NCBI GenBank assembly: GCA_029718625.1
Contig: CM056383.1
Span: 68,417,228-68,481,227 of the forward strand
Direction of reading: 5' to 3'
Length of the DNA: 64,000 bases
Origin: Synaphobranchus kaupii
Lineage: Eukaryota; Chordata; Actinopteri; Anguilliformes; Synaphobranchidae
Below, in pieces: positions 54,491-64,000 of the stretch. A model generated the notes under the pieces. That model ran no database searches and was not told the DNA's origin. It was given only the letters and a program-made list of their open reading frames with translations. A program made the translations under genes and the position numbers. Positions within the stretch are counted from its first letter, which is position 1. Every line of letters begins with the position of its first letter.

Positions 54491-54535
<45 letters not shown>
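54488..54535. repeat. (GA)n microsatellite at the LINE 5' junction
   Basis: About 23 GA units directly adjoining the truncated LINE. Confidence 0.95.
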
Positions 54536-54539
<4 letters not shown>

Positions 54540-54646
54540 TGTGCAGGGGGAGATAAAGGCAGAGACATCAGAAGCTGTACACTGCTGCACAAACAAGACG
54601 AGCGTTTTTCACATTATGTAATTAAGGGCGCTTTGTGAGGAGAGTC

Positions 54647-54728
54647 ACACGGGGACTGCTGAAAACCCCATCCCTCCCAGGGGTGTCACACGGGGACTGC
54701 TGAAACCCCATCCCTCCCAGGGGTGTCC
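54647..54728. repeat. 40-bp tandem duplication
   Basis: TCACACGGGGACTGCTGAAA through CCCTCCCAGGGGTGT occurs twice in direct succession with a one-base difference. Confidence 0.9.
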
Positions 54729-54839
54729 AAATATGCTAAACATATGGAGGAGGTGGAAGAGGAAGTGTGCTGCTGGTGGGTTAATGCCTCCCAATGAATT
54801 TCACAAGGAGACAATACCATACCAAGGCTTTGGGCTCTG

Positions 54840-55575
54840 TGGCGTGTGAATGCAGGAAACTGATCCAGCTTTAGCTGGGAATGCTCAGGGCTGGCGGCTG
54901 ATGAACAGAACTCGCCGTTGCCGTGCGATGGCGGACTTCGGCCTAATCATAGCCCAACAGACAGAAAGTGAAACTGCCTTTTCTCTTACACAGGTTATCA
55001 TGCCATTTGTTTTGTGTGCCCAACTCAGGGAAACCAATTTGCCCTTTAAAAAAATGAATATTTTCATATATTCCACGCTGAGGAAGGGTGTCTGTGTGGC
55101 GAGAAAGAAACAATATAATAAGAGTGCTTTTATGAATATTTACATGAAATGTTTATCATCACAAATTCCACATACACGATTTTATGTACATACTGTAAAT
55201 TACATAGCTGTACAAATGCAACGCATTTCATAATCAATGACACAGAATGGCATAAGGCAGAAAATGAAAATGAAAGCTTGCTGTTAGGGTCACTGATTTA
55301 CGGTGTGGTCTTCAGGGGGCATTGCTCATTTCACTGACTGACTTTCTGTATTAGGGTGAGGAAAAAATAGAAGACATACATATCTACTATAAGACCTAAA
55401 GTGGAAAATTCATATAATAACATGTTCTGTCCAAGGGATCAATTAAATATGTTTGGGTGTGTGTGTGTGTGTGTGTGTACGTGTATGGAAATGAGATTTA
55501 AAAAATGATGAACGAAAACAATGCTTTTGAAAGCGAAGGAAATGCTGTCATTCGGTCCTCAGCTGGTTGGCGGCT
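54840..55575. other. Intergenic sequence, possible noncoding element at 54850-55060
   Basis: 54850-55060 is complex sequence (CTTTAGCTGGGAATGCTCAG, GTTATCATGCCATTTGTTTT). A 127-codon plus-strand frame overlaps it without known similarity. GT repeat at 55456-55480. Confidence 0.3.
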
Positions 55576-56018
55576 GCTATGCCCCCTGCTATGTATCCCC
55601 AGCGGGGCTGCTATGCCCCCTGCTATGTATCCCCAGCAGGGCTGCTATGCCCCCTGCTATGTATCCACAGCGGGGCTGCTATGCCCCCTGCTATGTATCC
55701 CCAGCGGGGCTGCTATGCCCCCTGCTATGTATCCCCAGCGGGGCTGCTATGCCCCCTGCTATGTATCCCCAGCGGGGCTGCTATGCCCCCTGCTATGTAT
55801 CCCCAGCGGGGCTGCTATGCCCCCTGCTATGTATCCCCAGCGGGGCTGCTATGCCCCCTGCTATGTATCCCCAGCGGGGCTGCTATGCCCCCTGCTATGT
55901 ATCCCCAGCGGGGCTGCTATGCCCCCTGCTATGTATCCCCAGCGGGGCTGCTATGCCCCCTGCTATGTATCCCCAGCGGGGCTGCTATGCCCCCTGCTAT
56001 GTATCCCCAGCGGGGCTG
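55576..56018. repeat. 34-bp minisatellite, 13 units
   Basis: Unit GCTATGCCCCCTGCTATGTA plus TCCCCAGCGGGGCT, with only two or three substitutions in the whole array (for example AGCAGG and TCCACAG in the early units). Because 34 is not a multiple of three and no stop falls in any plus-strand frame, three long frames (166-176 codons) run through it. All encode the same Cys/Pro-rich 34-residue cycle. This is a property of the repeat. Confidence 0.95.
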
Positions 56019-56844
56019 GTGGTCAAAGAAAATAAACCGTAGCAGCCACAAAACATTCTCATTTTAACCCATTTCAATATTGCCAGCCTCGGGTTATTCT
56101 AACCAATAAAATCACGCATTTCATAAAGCATACGCTTGGAACATATGGTGAAGTATTCTGAAATGGATCCGTTCAGCCCTAGAAAGTACAGTATTTCCCT
56201 TTAAATATTAATCGAGCCGTCGCGAGAGACTGCTTGAACCTCAGCTCCAGAGTTTTACTGTCAAACGTCCGCTTATGTAATGAATACTGCCGTTTTCAAC
56301 ATGCCTCTCGTTCTTTCAGATTCCTGGCCTTCAGTATACAGTAATCACACGAGCAGGGCTCTTACAAAACTGTCAATCAAAGTGTCAGAATGAACAGACA
56401 AATGTATCTACAGAAGGTGCTTAGTGATTATTGTTCATATATTTTAGCGAGCACTGGCAGGTGATACCTTTATCCTAATCCTAATGCACCAATCAGAGCA
56501 CAGATGGCCATGGGCTTCCTCCTGGAACAGCTTACCTTTTTTGTTGGCCAAATCTAAATTCAGAATAACAGAGAGGTTATGTACAAGTCCTCATGATGGC
56601 AGGACATATTAATGCATATTATTTTGGATATTTCTGGGAAAACTTCTTTGGGAATTTTATTTATTTGATTATTTTATAATCAGCCTGTTCTCTTTGGTTT
56701 ATAAATAGCAACATAAGACAATGCAGAATTACTTCAACATGTACAAATCATCAACATGTACAAATGCCTCATATCCAGTTAAAATCCCATCTGTACTGTT
56801 TTACATTGTCCCATTGAAACAGCCAGAGCCTTCCTGAACCCAGA
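56019..56844. promoter_or_regulatory. Intergenic sequence with candidate conserved noncoding element (about 56190-56470)
   Basis: Contains TTAAATATTAATCGAGCCGT, CTTATGTAATGAATACTGCC and AAACTGTCAATCAAAGTGTC (a PBX/MEIS-like TGTCAATCA). No frame of note. Confidence 0.3.
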
Positions 56845-56894
56845 CACACACGCACGCACACACACACATGCACACATGCACACACGCGCACACA

Positions 56895-56981
<87 letters not shown>
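56845..56981. repeat. (CA)n microsatellite
   Basis: About 140 bases of CA, variant-rich at the left and pure from about 56899. Confidence 0.98.
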
Positions 56982-56983
<2 letters not shown>

Positions 56984-57600
56984 CGCAAGAAAACAACAGA
57001 GCCTCACTTTTGGCTCAACCTAAACAAGTAATCTCAAGATAGTATATTTGCTGTTGCGATCAAAGAAAGAAGGTCTTCATAAGATCACAGATACAAAGAT
57101 AAAAGATCAAAGATGAAATGTACTTTTCCTAATAAGTTGTATTTTGCATAATCAAATATAGAATGCACCTTAGAGAGCTCCAGACCAGAGGACTGCACGT
57201 TTGAATCTTTGATGTAAACAAACTTCAGAGAATACCCTGCTCAACAAATTGATAATCAGCAGGATTATGGTTTGCAAATTAGTTTGTATAGAGAAGCATC
57301 TCTATAAGGAAACTTATGTTTTATTTTAGGAAAATAACTTCAATCTACGTGAATTCCAATGATATTTCCATAAGATCAGTGCTGACTGAGCCACATAAGC
57401 ACTGAACACGTTTTGAAAAGGTTTGAATGTCCTTTATTTATTTGCTTTGAAGGAAAGCAAGGATTAATCAATGCAACTAATTTAACTATGCCAGGAATGG
57501 GAAGAAATCACCCCTAAACAGGTAACCTGCGTCCAACAGCAAACAAGCGATTCACAAACACAAACAATATTTACAATAAACTGTTAAAGACCAATATAGA
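56982..57600. other. AT-rich intergenic sequence
   Basis: No feature recognised. Confidence 0.4.
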
Positions 57601-58025
57601 CGGCAAGTGGCCCAAATTGCAATTTCTGGCCATTCACTCGTCAGCAATGAGTTTGGAACGCGGTTTGCTAATAGGGCGTTATCAGTACTTCTGGCATCTC
57701 CCTGGCAGTTGATTTATGCCTGCTGCGATGACATCAGCTCCAAAAAGCCTGATAAAGGAAGGCTTATATTGGGCCAAACAGGATGATGAATGAGCTACAG
57801 TTCTACTATCTCATTACCAACTCCGGCTCTGGCCATTTAGCTAATGTTGCGAGTTATTGTGCACCCTGGGACTGTGTAACCGGCTGGAAATTAATGATAC
57901 ACAAAATATACGCTACGGAGACCGACCCTGAATAAAACAAGCGCATGAGATTAACCGTTACTGCCAGACCGTCCCTATTGTTACAAATAAACAGCCCTAA
58001 GAAGAGAGACATTTATACGAGGTGA
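57601..58025. promoter_or_regulatory. Candidate conserved noncoding element
   Basis: Complex sequence, including GCTAATAGGGCGTTATCAGT, GGCAGTTGATTTATGCCTGC, CTGATAAAGGAAGGCTTATA (GATA-like) and GGAAATTAATGATACACAAA. No coding frame and no repeat match. Confidence 0.35.
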
Positions 58026-58069
58026 GTTGCACTGGTGTGTGTGTGTGTGTGTATGTATGTGTGTGTGAA
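58026..58069. repeat. (GT)n microsatellite
   Basis: GT repeat with GTAT interruptions. Confidence 0.9.
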
Positions 58070-58700
58070 ATTTATTTTATAGGCTGAGAATAAAGCGTTG
58101 CAGTGGAAAATAGACACACAAAATGATTCTGCTTTCGCAGATTGTCATAGCAAACACAGACAGAGTGGGGAAATTGGAACAGTGGTTCGGAAAAAGAAAT
58201 TAGGGTGTTCAAACAACTCTGTGACATCTACCGATGGGGGAGTGGAGTGGAGTGGGTTTGGCGGTAAAGAGGTGAAAGCGTTCCCTTGAAATGGGAGCCG
58301 ACTGAAGGGAAACTCCATAAATACCGGCTGTTTTTGATTATCGCCTTTTCACGTCGGAGACAAGATAGTCAAGTGGAGGAAAGATGGTGCTGCAGTCTTC
58401 CCCCCCCCCCCACCCCAGCCCACCCTCACGTCCTGGACACCCCCTACAGGACAGTGCCCTCATACCCTAGAGGCGGGCACACATTGAGATATTGGTCCCT
58501 GCAAAACAGCTGTCTGTTCCTTTGTTCGCTTCTGAAAGGAAGGACAGCGCAGATCTCTGCAATCCAAACGGTCTACGCGTCAAACATTTGGTCCACAGTC
58601 CGCTCCTAAGAAGAGAGAGTCCCACGTGTTTCCATTTATGTGCCACAGTTCAATACTCCGGATTCTAAAGAGTAGAAAAACAACTTCTCGCTACACTTTA
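58070..58700. other. Intergenic sequence
   Basis: Includes a C run near 58401-58411. A plus-strand frame at 58286-58609 (107 codons) has no known similarity. Confidence 0.35.
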
Positions 58701-59070
58701 GTTGCTAACAAATGTCTTCATAGCCATGGGACACTATTCCCCATTCCATCTCTGTTTCTCCAAAAATGGCTTGCCTCCTGCCTTTTTAAAATTTTTTTTA
58801 GCTGTCCAATATTCATTAAAATGGGATTTCGGCACATTGCAGGGGAAGTGGCCCCTGGAGACTGTATTTGCTCTTCAACCTCCTGCCTTCATTTTGTCAG
58901 AACCCCTTGTTGGTTCAGGGAGGGGTGGACCCGGTGGGCGTGGTCTTATTACCGCGTTCCAGCTGCACCCCTTTTTTCCCCCTCTGTAAAAAAAGGTAAT
59001 TACATCCAGTGGAAACAAGCTAATTGATTACTAATTAGATCAATCAGCACTCAAGGCGTCGTCGCCGCAT
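58701..59070. promoter_or_regulatory. Candidate conserved noncoding element with dense homeodomain cores
   Basis: TCCAATATTCATTAAAATGG and GACTGTATTTGCTC are followed at 58996-59045 by a dense cluster (GGTAATTACATCC, CTAATTGATTACTAATTAGATCAATCA-type words), giving about six TAAT/ATTA or TGAT cores in 50 bases. The 133-codon plus-strand frame here shows no known domain. Confidence 0.4.
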
Positions 59071-59580
59071 GATGAATTGGTGACGGTGATCATGTGACCC
59101 ATGGGGGGCATTCGGGGTTGGGCAGGAGGTGGTTTGACGGGGGCCAGACGAGGGCCGGGGAGCCGTGAGTGACGTGGCGAATCGAAAGCGATCGGGAGTC
59201 CCCCCGAGGTGGCTGCGCAGAGGATCGCGCGAACATGATTGATTCAACGGCGATTGTGCGGGAGGAAATGAGGTCTGAATGGGGGGCGCGCTGTCTGCGG
59301 CGACTCCCCGACCCCGATCACCCGCCGCTTTCTCATGCAAATGAGGCCGGTCGGCGCCTCTCGCCTCAACTGCCGCTGAATGGGACGAGCAGAAGGAGAG
59401 AAGGAGGGAGGGAGAGGGGGAGAGAAGGAGGGAGGGAACAAGGGGGTTCCCAAACGGACGCATGATCTGCACCATGGAAAAAGAGATGAAATCGACTTCT
59501 CTTTCCCACAGTGCTCCGTATGAAAATCACTGGAGATATTATTTTCACAGGTGATTATAGAGCACGGTACATTCATATGC
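59071..59580. promoter_or_regulatory. GC-rich block with an octamer and a purine tract
   Basis: CpG-rich sequence containing CTCATGCAAATGAGGCC near 59333, which is an exact ATGCAAAT octamer within a palindromic CTCAT...ATGAG. A GGAGGGAGGGAGA-type purine tract follows (59393-59441). Frames on both strands are Arg/Pro/Ser-rich shadows. Confidence 0.35.
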
Positions 59581-61080
59581 AGAATTCTTCATTTGGGCCT
59601 TAATATCTCACCCTTCGTTCACCTTCAAAGTATACAAATATCTTTGCTTATATGCTGATTACCAATGAAACGACATTGAAGAAAGCACCAGACTACATTT
59701 CTAAATAAACTCTGCCTTTCCACTTTCATATGTACAATTATGTGTGTATATGTATGTATATGTATGTAGAATGTTACATATGAAACACTTGAAAATGCAG
59801 TATATGCACATGAAAGATGGTATAATTGAAATATTGTATTTTTTAAGATGCGTGTTTGTATATAGATATAGTGTATTCTGACACATATCCAAATAAATTC
59901 CTCAGGCGATATTGATCATATATGCAGTATTTTAAATGATGGCAGTTCCCATGAATCATTGGGACTGGGTTGGCCATTCCACTCTTTGCACTTGATGGTA
60001 GGAAAATGTTTGTAAATAAACATAAACATGGAAGAGGTCATTCAACTGTCGAGACGGACCGACAGACGGGAAATATTAGCACTCAAATCAGTTTAAAGGG
60101 CTCACATTATGCCTTTGATGTGAAAGAAACCCATTTAATTTACATTTTAGATAATGGATAATTGCTAAATAGCCTAAAAGGATTAAATTAAGACTGAGAT
60201 TCTGTTGAAGAGGGGATATTGTTGTGGGGATATTATTGATATTGTATGTTAAAAGTAAAAGGAAAGACAGACAAATGTTTTCCAAACATTTAAAGGATTA
60301 ATAATGTAGTCTTGGTGATGGTAGACAGAGAGCAATGTCAATTTAAAGATGTTGTCTATTATTTGAAAAGCAAACCCAGTTAGTAATAAATTATGTCCAT
60401 CTTGTCTTTTGGCTAAGGACTGAAGCATCTGTTGTGGATAGTTTTCAATGCAGAGAAGATGGAGCTGGTTGAAGGTAGACACAGTTTGTGTCAACAATGG
60501 TAATGAACAGTAGTCTGACATTTCTCTCTTTTTAAATATTTATAAAGTCTTGTATTTTATATATTTAAAAAATAATTCTAATATACCTTTACGTTTGTGA
60601 GGACTGGATTCTCTTGAGCACAAAGATCCAGGCCTCTAAATGAGCGGATTATGCAGAGCTGTCTCCATAATTACCTGCCATTTTCTGTAAGTAGACTCAA
60701 TACTGTCGGCACCCAACTGACTGGCTGCCAATGAACCAGACGGTGCATAAGATTTGACTTCAACATTTTAGTATTGTTACATGGAATTAGAATAAAAAAT
60801 AAAAATATAAAAAATACTGCTGCTGTGTTATGATATTTCACTGACTAGGTGATTGTTACAGTAACTGAGAACATCACATTTTTTCAATCTGTTCTCACCC
60901 CAAAAATCTTTGGAGTAAGCCAAGAAAGCATGTATAGAAATTTAGTAACTTTAAGAAGAAAAAAAAGGTGGAAGGTGAACAGTCAAAATATACTGAGCAG
61001 TGAGCTACAAAAATGTTAGCAAATTTTTACAAACATTAGATATGAACTCAGAGAATGAACAGATAGAAGCAAGTCCATCA
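59581..61080. other. AT-rich intergenic sequence
   Basis: 1.5 kb with no recognised gene or repeat beyond TATG-type words near 59745-59767. Confidence 0.4.
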
Positions 61081-61470
61081 GTCAAAACCTGGCAGCCCGG
61101 GCTGCTGAATAGTAGCTGATGTCATGATTAGAGAGCAGTACATTGGTTCCAAGCCCTCTTTCTCCCAGCTTCAGGTGGGTTTGACAGCGCGACGCTGGCT
61201 AGCGCAGAGCTAGCACAGTCTCGCGCTCTCTTGCAGGCTATCAGGTTACTTGCCACGCCGGCCTGTAACAAGCCCCTCCAGAGGAGGCCATCGGGACATG
61301 CTGGGTGGCACAGTCTATGCAGTTGTTTGGGGATTTACGGCCCCCTCGGGAGGTCAAAGGTTTATTGAAGTGAGCTAGTTAGTGCGCATCTAAAATAAGG
61401 GCCTGACCCACACCCCCTCCCCACCTGCCTGCAGCTAAAGATGGAACCGCGGCTCTTACCGACTCACGTA
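61081..61470. promoter_or_regulatory. Possible conserved noncoding element
   Basis: Balanced composition with GCGACGCTGGCTAGCGCAGA and GGCAGCCCGGGCTGCTGAAT (a palindromic core). Weak case. Confidence 0.2.
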
Positions 61471-62284
61471 CGTGAACCTGTTTCCATCTGCTGCATACAT
61501 ATATTGCCAGTATATTTGGCATGCATTTGTGTCAGGATGTTAGCCAATAGCACCTCTCAATATCTTTAATGGTGGTCATTTACTGCAGTCAATGCCTATA
61601 TGGATAAAAAGCAAGAATAGGATAGACAATAATTAATATTACTATGAGCCGTTCAGTAGAATATGCATAGCACACAGAATGTTCTTTCAACATTGCGACG
61701 ACATTATTGCATTGTTGCAGTATCGCAAAAACATGGGGAAGATGTAATGCGTTTGCTGGCATTTTCTGCTGCAACATCTGGCTCCACAACGGCGGATCGC
61801 CAGACGCTGACAGGTCTCTGACAGGAAAATGGAGCCACAAGATCATACTTAGAAGTTAAGTAATGGGTTCATATCAACCCTGCCATTCTAGACAATTATT
61901 AACTTCTATATTATTATTTTTTTTTCCCCCTTGCGAAGACGCAGTGGAACATTGCTGTCTAGACATCACGTCCCTCATGAAAGAAATGGAAGACTACCCT
62001 TTGTGTCTCTTCCTAGTCATTGTTCAATTTCCCACACATTTTTTTTTCCTTTCTTTAAAAAATTTTTTTTTTAAACCCACTGTCTTACATCCATTGTGAG
62101 GGAACAATACGCCGCCACCATCACTTCCTAAAGTTGTAGGGGCATCGCGACACCCCACAATCCGAGCAGCGGGGAGGCCTCCCCAACCAGTCATGCCAAT
62201 CACTGGGAGTTCAAATGCAAGGGGATATTCTCTCACATCCGCTGAGCCATGGAGAGGTCAAGGAAACAAGTGTCAGTCAAAACA
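61471..62284. other. Intergenic sequence
   Basis: T runs near 61915 and 62040-62075. No gene recognised. Confidence 0.4.
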
Positions 62285-62341
62285 GTTGAGGAGGAGGAGG
62301 GGGTGGGGGGGTGGGGGTGGGGGTGGGGGGGGGGGCGGTCT
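62285..62341. repeat. G-rich tract with quadruplex potential
   Basis: Successive G runs (GGGGG, GGGGGGG, GGGGG, GGGGG, then 11 G) separated by single T. Four or more G tracts with one-base loops are the textbook pattern for an intramolecular G-quadruplex on this strand. Confidence 0.85.
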
Positions 62342-63590
62342 AGGGGCTCACTTTCCCCCGCTTGCACCGTGCAGACTTCCAGTTTGCGACTAACTGACTT
62401 CACAAGTGCTGCAGAATCAGTTGTATGCCCAAAAACGATGATATTAATTTGGGTTTAGAACGATAACAACCACAAACTGCTAAAGGTCATGGAGGGAATC
62501 GCTCCAGAACAGCTTTCTGAAGCCTAGCACAGAGACTACATGCCTATGCTGCACAAGTCACAACACACATTTGCATCTGGCATGCCCCTTCGTTTTTATT
62601 TCTCCAGAAAGAGGCCGTTGCTTAATTGTTTACTAAAGACAACCTCCTTAAACCATAATGGAACTGCCTTTGTCCAGAAATGGATTCTGAGAGTCGTAAA
62701 GCCCCTGCCCACAATAAGTACCCAGACATGAAGACGCAGACAAAGAGAATGTTAATTTTCATACCGTCATCCTCCATAATGATTTTTTTTGTATTCGCCG
62801 GGCCGGATATCAGCAATAACCTTCTGTGTGTGTTCTCCAAGGGGCCTGTCAAGTCTTCCTCTGAGAGAACTTCCTTTTATGAAGACAAAGAAGCGCCGAG
62901 CACATAACCTTTATAACGCCGCCTCATTCTGCTCTCACCAAGAACAAATATTATGCATTCATTCAATCCAACTGGATTATAATTTCATCTCTTTTAGGGT
63001 CATTAAAACTCAAAATAGAGCTTAAAAATACTGACTGGAAAAACCTAAAATCAGTTATAGAATCATAGATATAAAATTTTTGCAGCATATAAGAACACGC
63101 TGAAGAATTCTCTCTTCGGACCCAATTCCTGTAAGATTTCAAAGATTTGGCATACAGGAATACCACAGAGGGGAGTTTCTTTGCTTTATTATGTTGAAAT
63201 TGTGAAGAGATATATTTGAAGTGCTGAGATGAGAGAAAGGGGTTGGTTTTCAGACATAAAACATGAACATTCAAGAGGAAACACAAAGTAAGCTTCACTC
63301 CTTTCAAAACATCAATTTCACATCTACTCTGACCTGAACCAGAGGGTGAAATATCATAATCCCATTTAAACAGTGTTTGGCTACATTTAAACTACTTTTT
63401 TTATTTTATTAAAGTGAATGAAAGGTCTTTTTGCAAGTATCTCATAGTGTGCAGTAGTCCCATTCAATTCAGTTCGACTTTCTCCTATGCACCTGTGATA
63501 AATTATTTTTCAGTTGTGCATTTACTTTTTATAGGATTTTCTTTTTATTAAACAGATGAACACAAGATTTTAATACTGTAAAAGTCTATA
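62342..63590. other. Intergenic sequence
   Basis: Mixed composition. The longest frame (114 codons, minus strand, 62963-63307) is AT-driven with no known similarity. 62610-62920 is complex enough to be a noncoding element, but I see no defining motif. Confidence 0.35.
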
Positions 63591-64000
63591 CAGGGTCACA
63601 CAGGTGGCAACAGACCCCGGCCGGACTAAGCTCTTTTCTGTGCTAGTTTGTGTAGTGGCATTAATTGACTGGTAGCACGGTACAACAAGGTGTTGGTGAG
63701 ATCTGACACCTCAGTGAAATTCCTCACCCAGCGCTTGACCTCCGGCCATTCCAGGAGTAGGGGTGTGCAGAGGGATCAGAAGCACTCCAGGTCATCAGAT
63801 TCCACAGCATCCCTGCATGGATTTACAGTATCAGGTAACGCGGAGTCGCATCTGCGACGACCGAAAACATTTGGATATCGAGTTTCCCGCCCGACCGTAA
63901 CGGTGCGGTTTCCGCGGAAAATCCCAAGCAAACATGTTTTGATTGCTTTTTTTAGTTTCTGTAAAACGCAAGTTGTTAAAAATAGCTATTAACCAGGTTT
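63591..64000. promoter_or_regulatory. Candidate conserved noncoding element at the window end
   Basis: GGACTAAGCTCTTTTCTGTG and GTAGTGGCATTAATTGACTG lie in a repeat-free stretch. A 100-codon plus-strand frame runs through 63690-63992 without known similarity. The segment may continue beyond the window. Confidence 0.3.

Noticed and set aside
55505..56067. Three overlapping Cys/Pro-rich frames of 166-176 codons
   Set aside because: A stop-free 34-bp repeat gives long frames in every plus-strand frame. This is not evidence of coding.
1..64000. Viral or toxin genes
   Set aside because: None recognised on either strand. The only reverse-transcriptase-related sequence is the LINE ORF2 end at 54256-54490.

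Overview
This window is vertebrate nuclear DNA, almost certainly from a teleost fish. The evidence is long (CA)n/(GA)n microsatellites, many short transposons of fish type, Tc1/mariner and hAT-like inverted-repeat elements, Tx1-clade LINE fragments, and LINE/SINE tails with the GGATA-loop stem seen in the eel element UnaL2. I found no intact host protein-coding gene. Open frames are mostly short, repeat-derived or fortuitous. There is one 500-base assembly gap (11431-11930). None of the bacterial features (operons, CRISPR, ribosome binding sites) apply.

Layout. 1-10.4 kb: mostly unique sequence with microsatellites, several MITEs, a degenerate telomere-like tract (6.7 kb) and two LINE 3' tails (7.6 and 8.2 kb). 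10.4-11.9 kb: two Tx1-like LINE pieces bounded by (TC)n, the second carrying an ORF1 with a CCHC zinc knuckle that runs into the gap. 12-27 kb: AT-rich intergenic DNA with MITEs, a 34-bp minisatellite of about 1.15 kb (19.2-20.35 kb), a SINE split by a MITE with a perfect 8-bp target duplication, and several high-complexity stretches that look like conserved noncoding elements. 27.2-46.8 kb: a mosaic of inverted and direct duplications. 47-64 kb: further intergenic DNA with a MITE, a (TC)n-bounded LINE 3' end, a 13-copy 34-bp minisatellite (55.6 kb), a long (CA)n tract, and more candidate noncoding elements with TAAT, octamer-like and forkhead-like motifs.

The mosaic is the most unusual part. 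Three inverted pairs can be drawn: A 27203-28573 with 33665-35030; B 28850-33000 with 36218-42647; C 35027-36217 with 45193-46379. The B arms contain a 5S-rRNA-derived SINE, four single tRNA-like sequences, a tandem array of about 175-bp units each with tRNA-like A and B boxes (seven copies left, six right), a 25-bp minisatellite (six against nine) and a decayed Tc1 transposon. The right-arm Tc1 copy is split by a 1.92-kb insertion (7-bp terminal repeats, 9-bp target duplication) that carries a broken RecQ-type helicase. That helicase is itself split by a Tc1-like MITE with an exact TA duplication and abuts an L2-type LINE tail. The arms differ in copy numbers, deletions and insertions, so they look like a real, aged duplication and not a simple assembly hairpin.

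No cellular pathway is encoded here. The genes that can be recognised are all mobile-element genes and all appear broken. The unique stretches resemble a gene desert of the kind found near developmental regulators, but that is inference from composition and motifs only.
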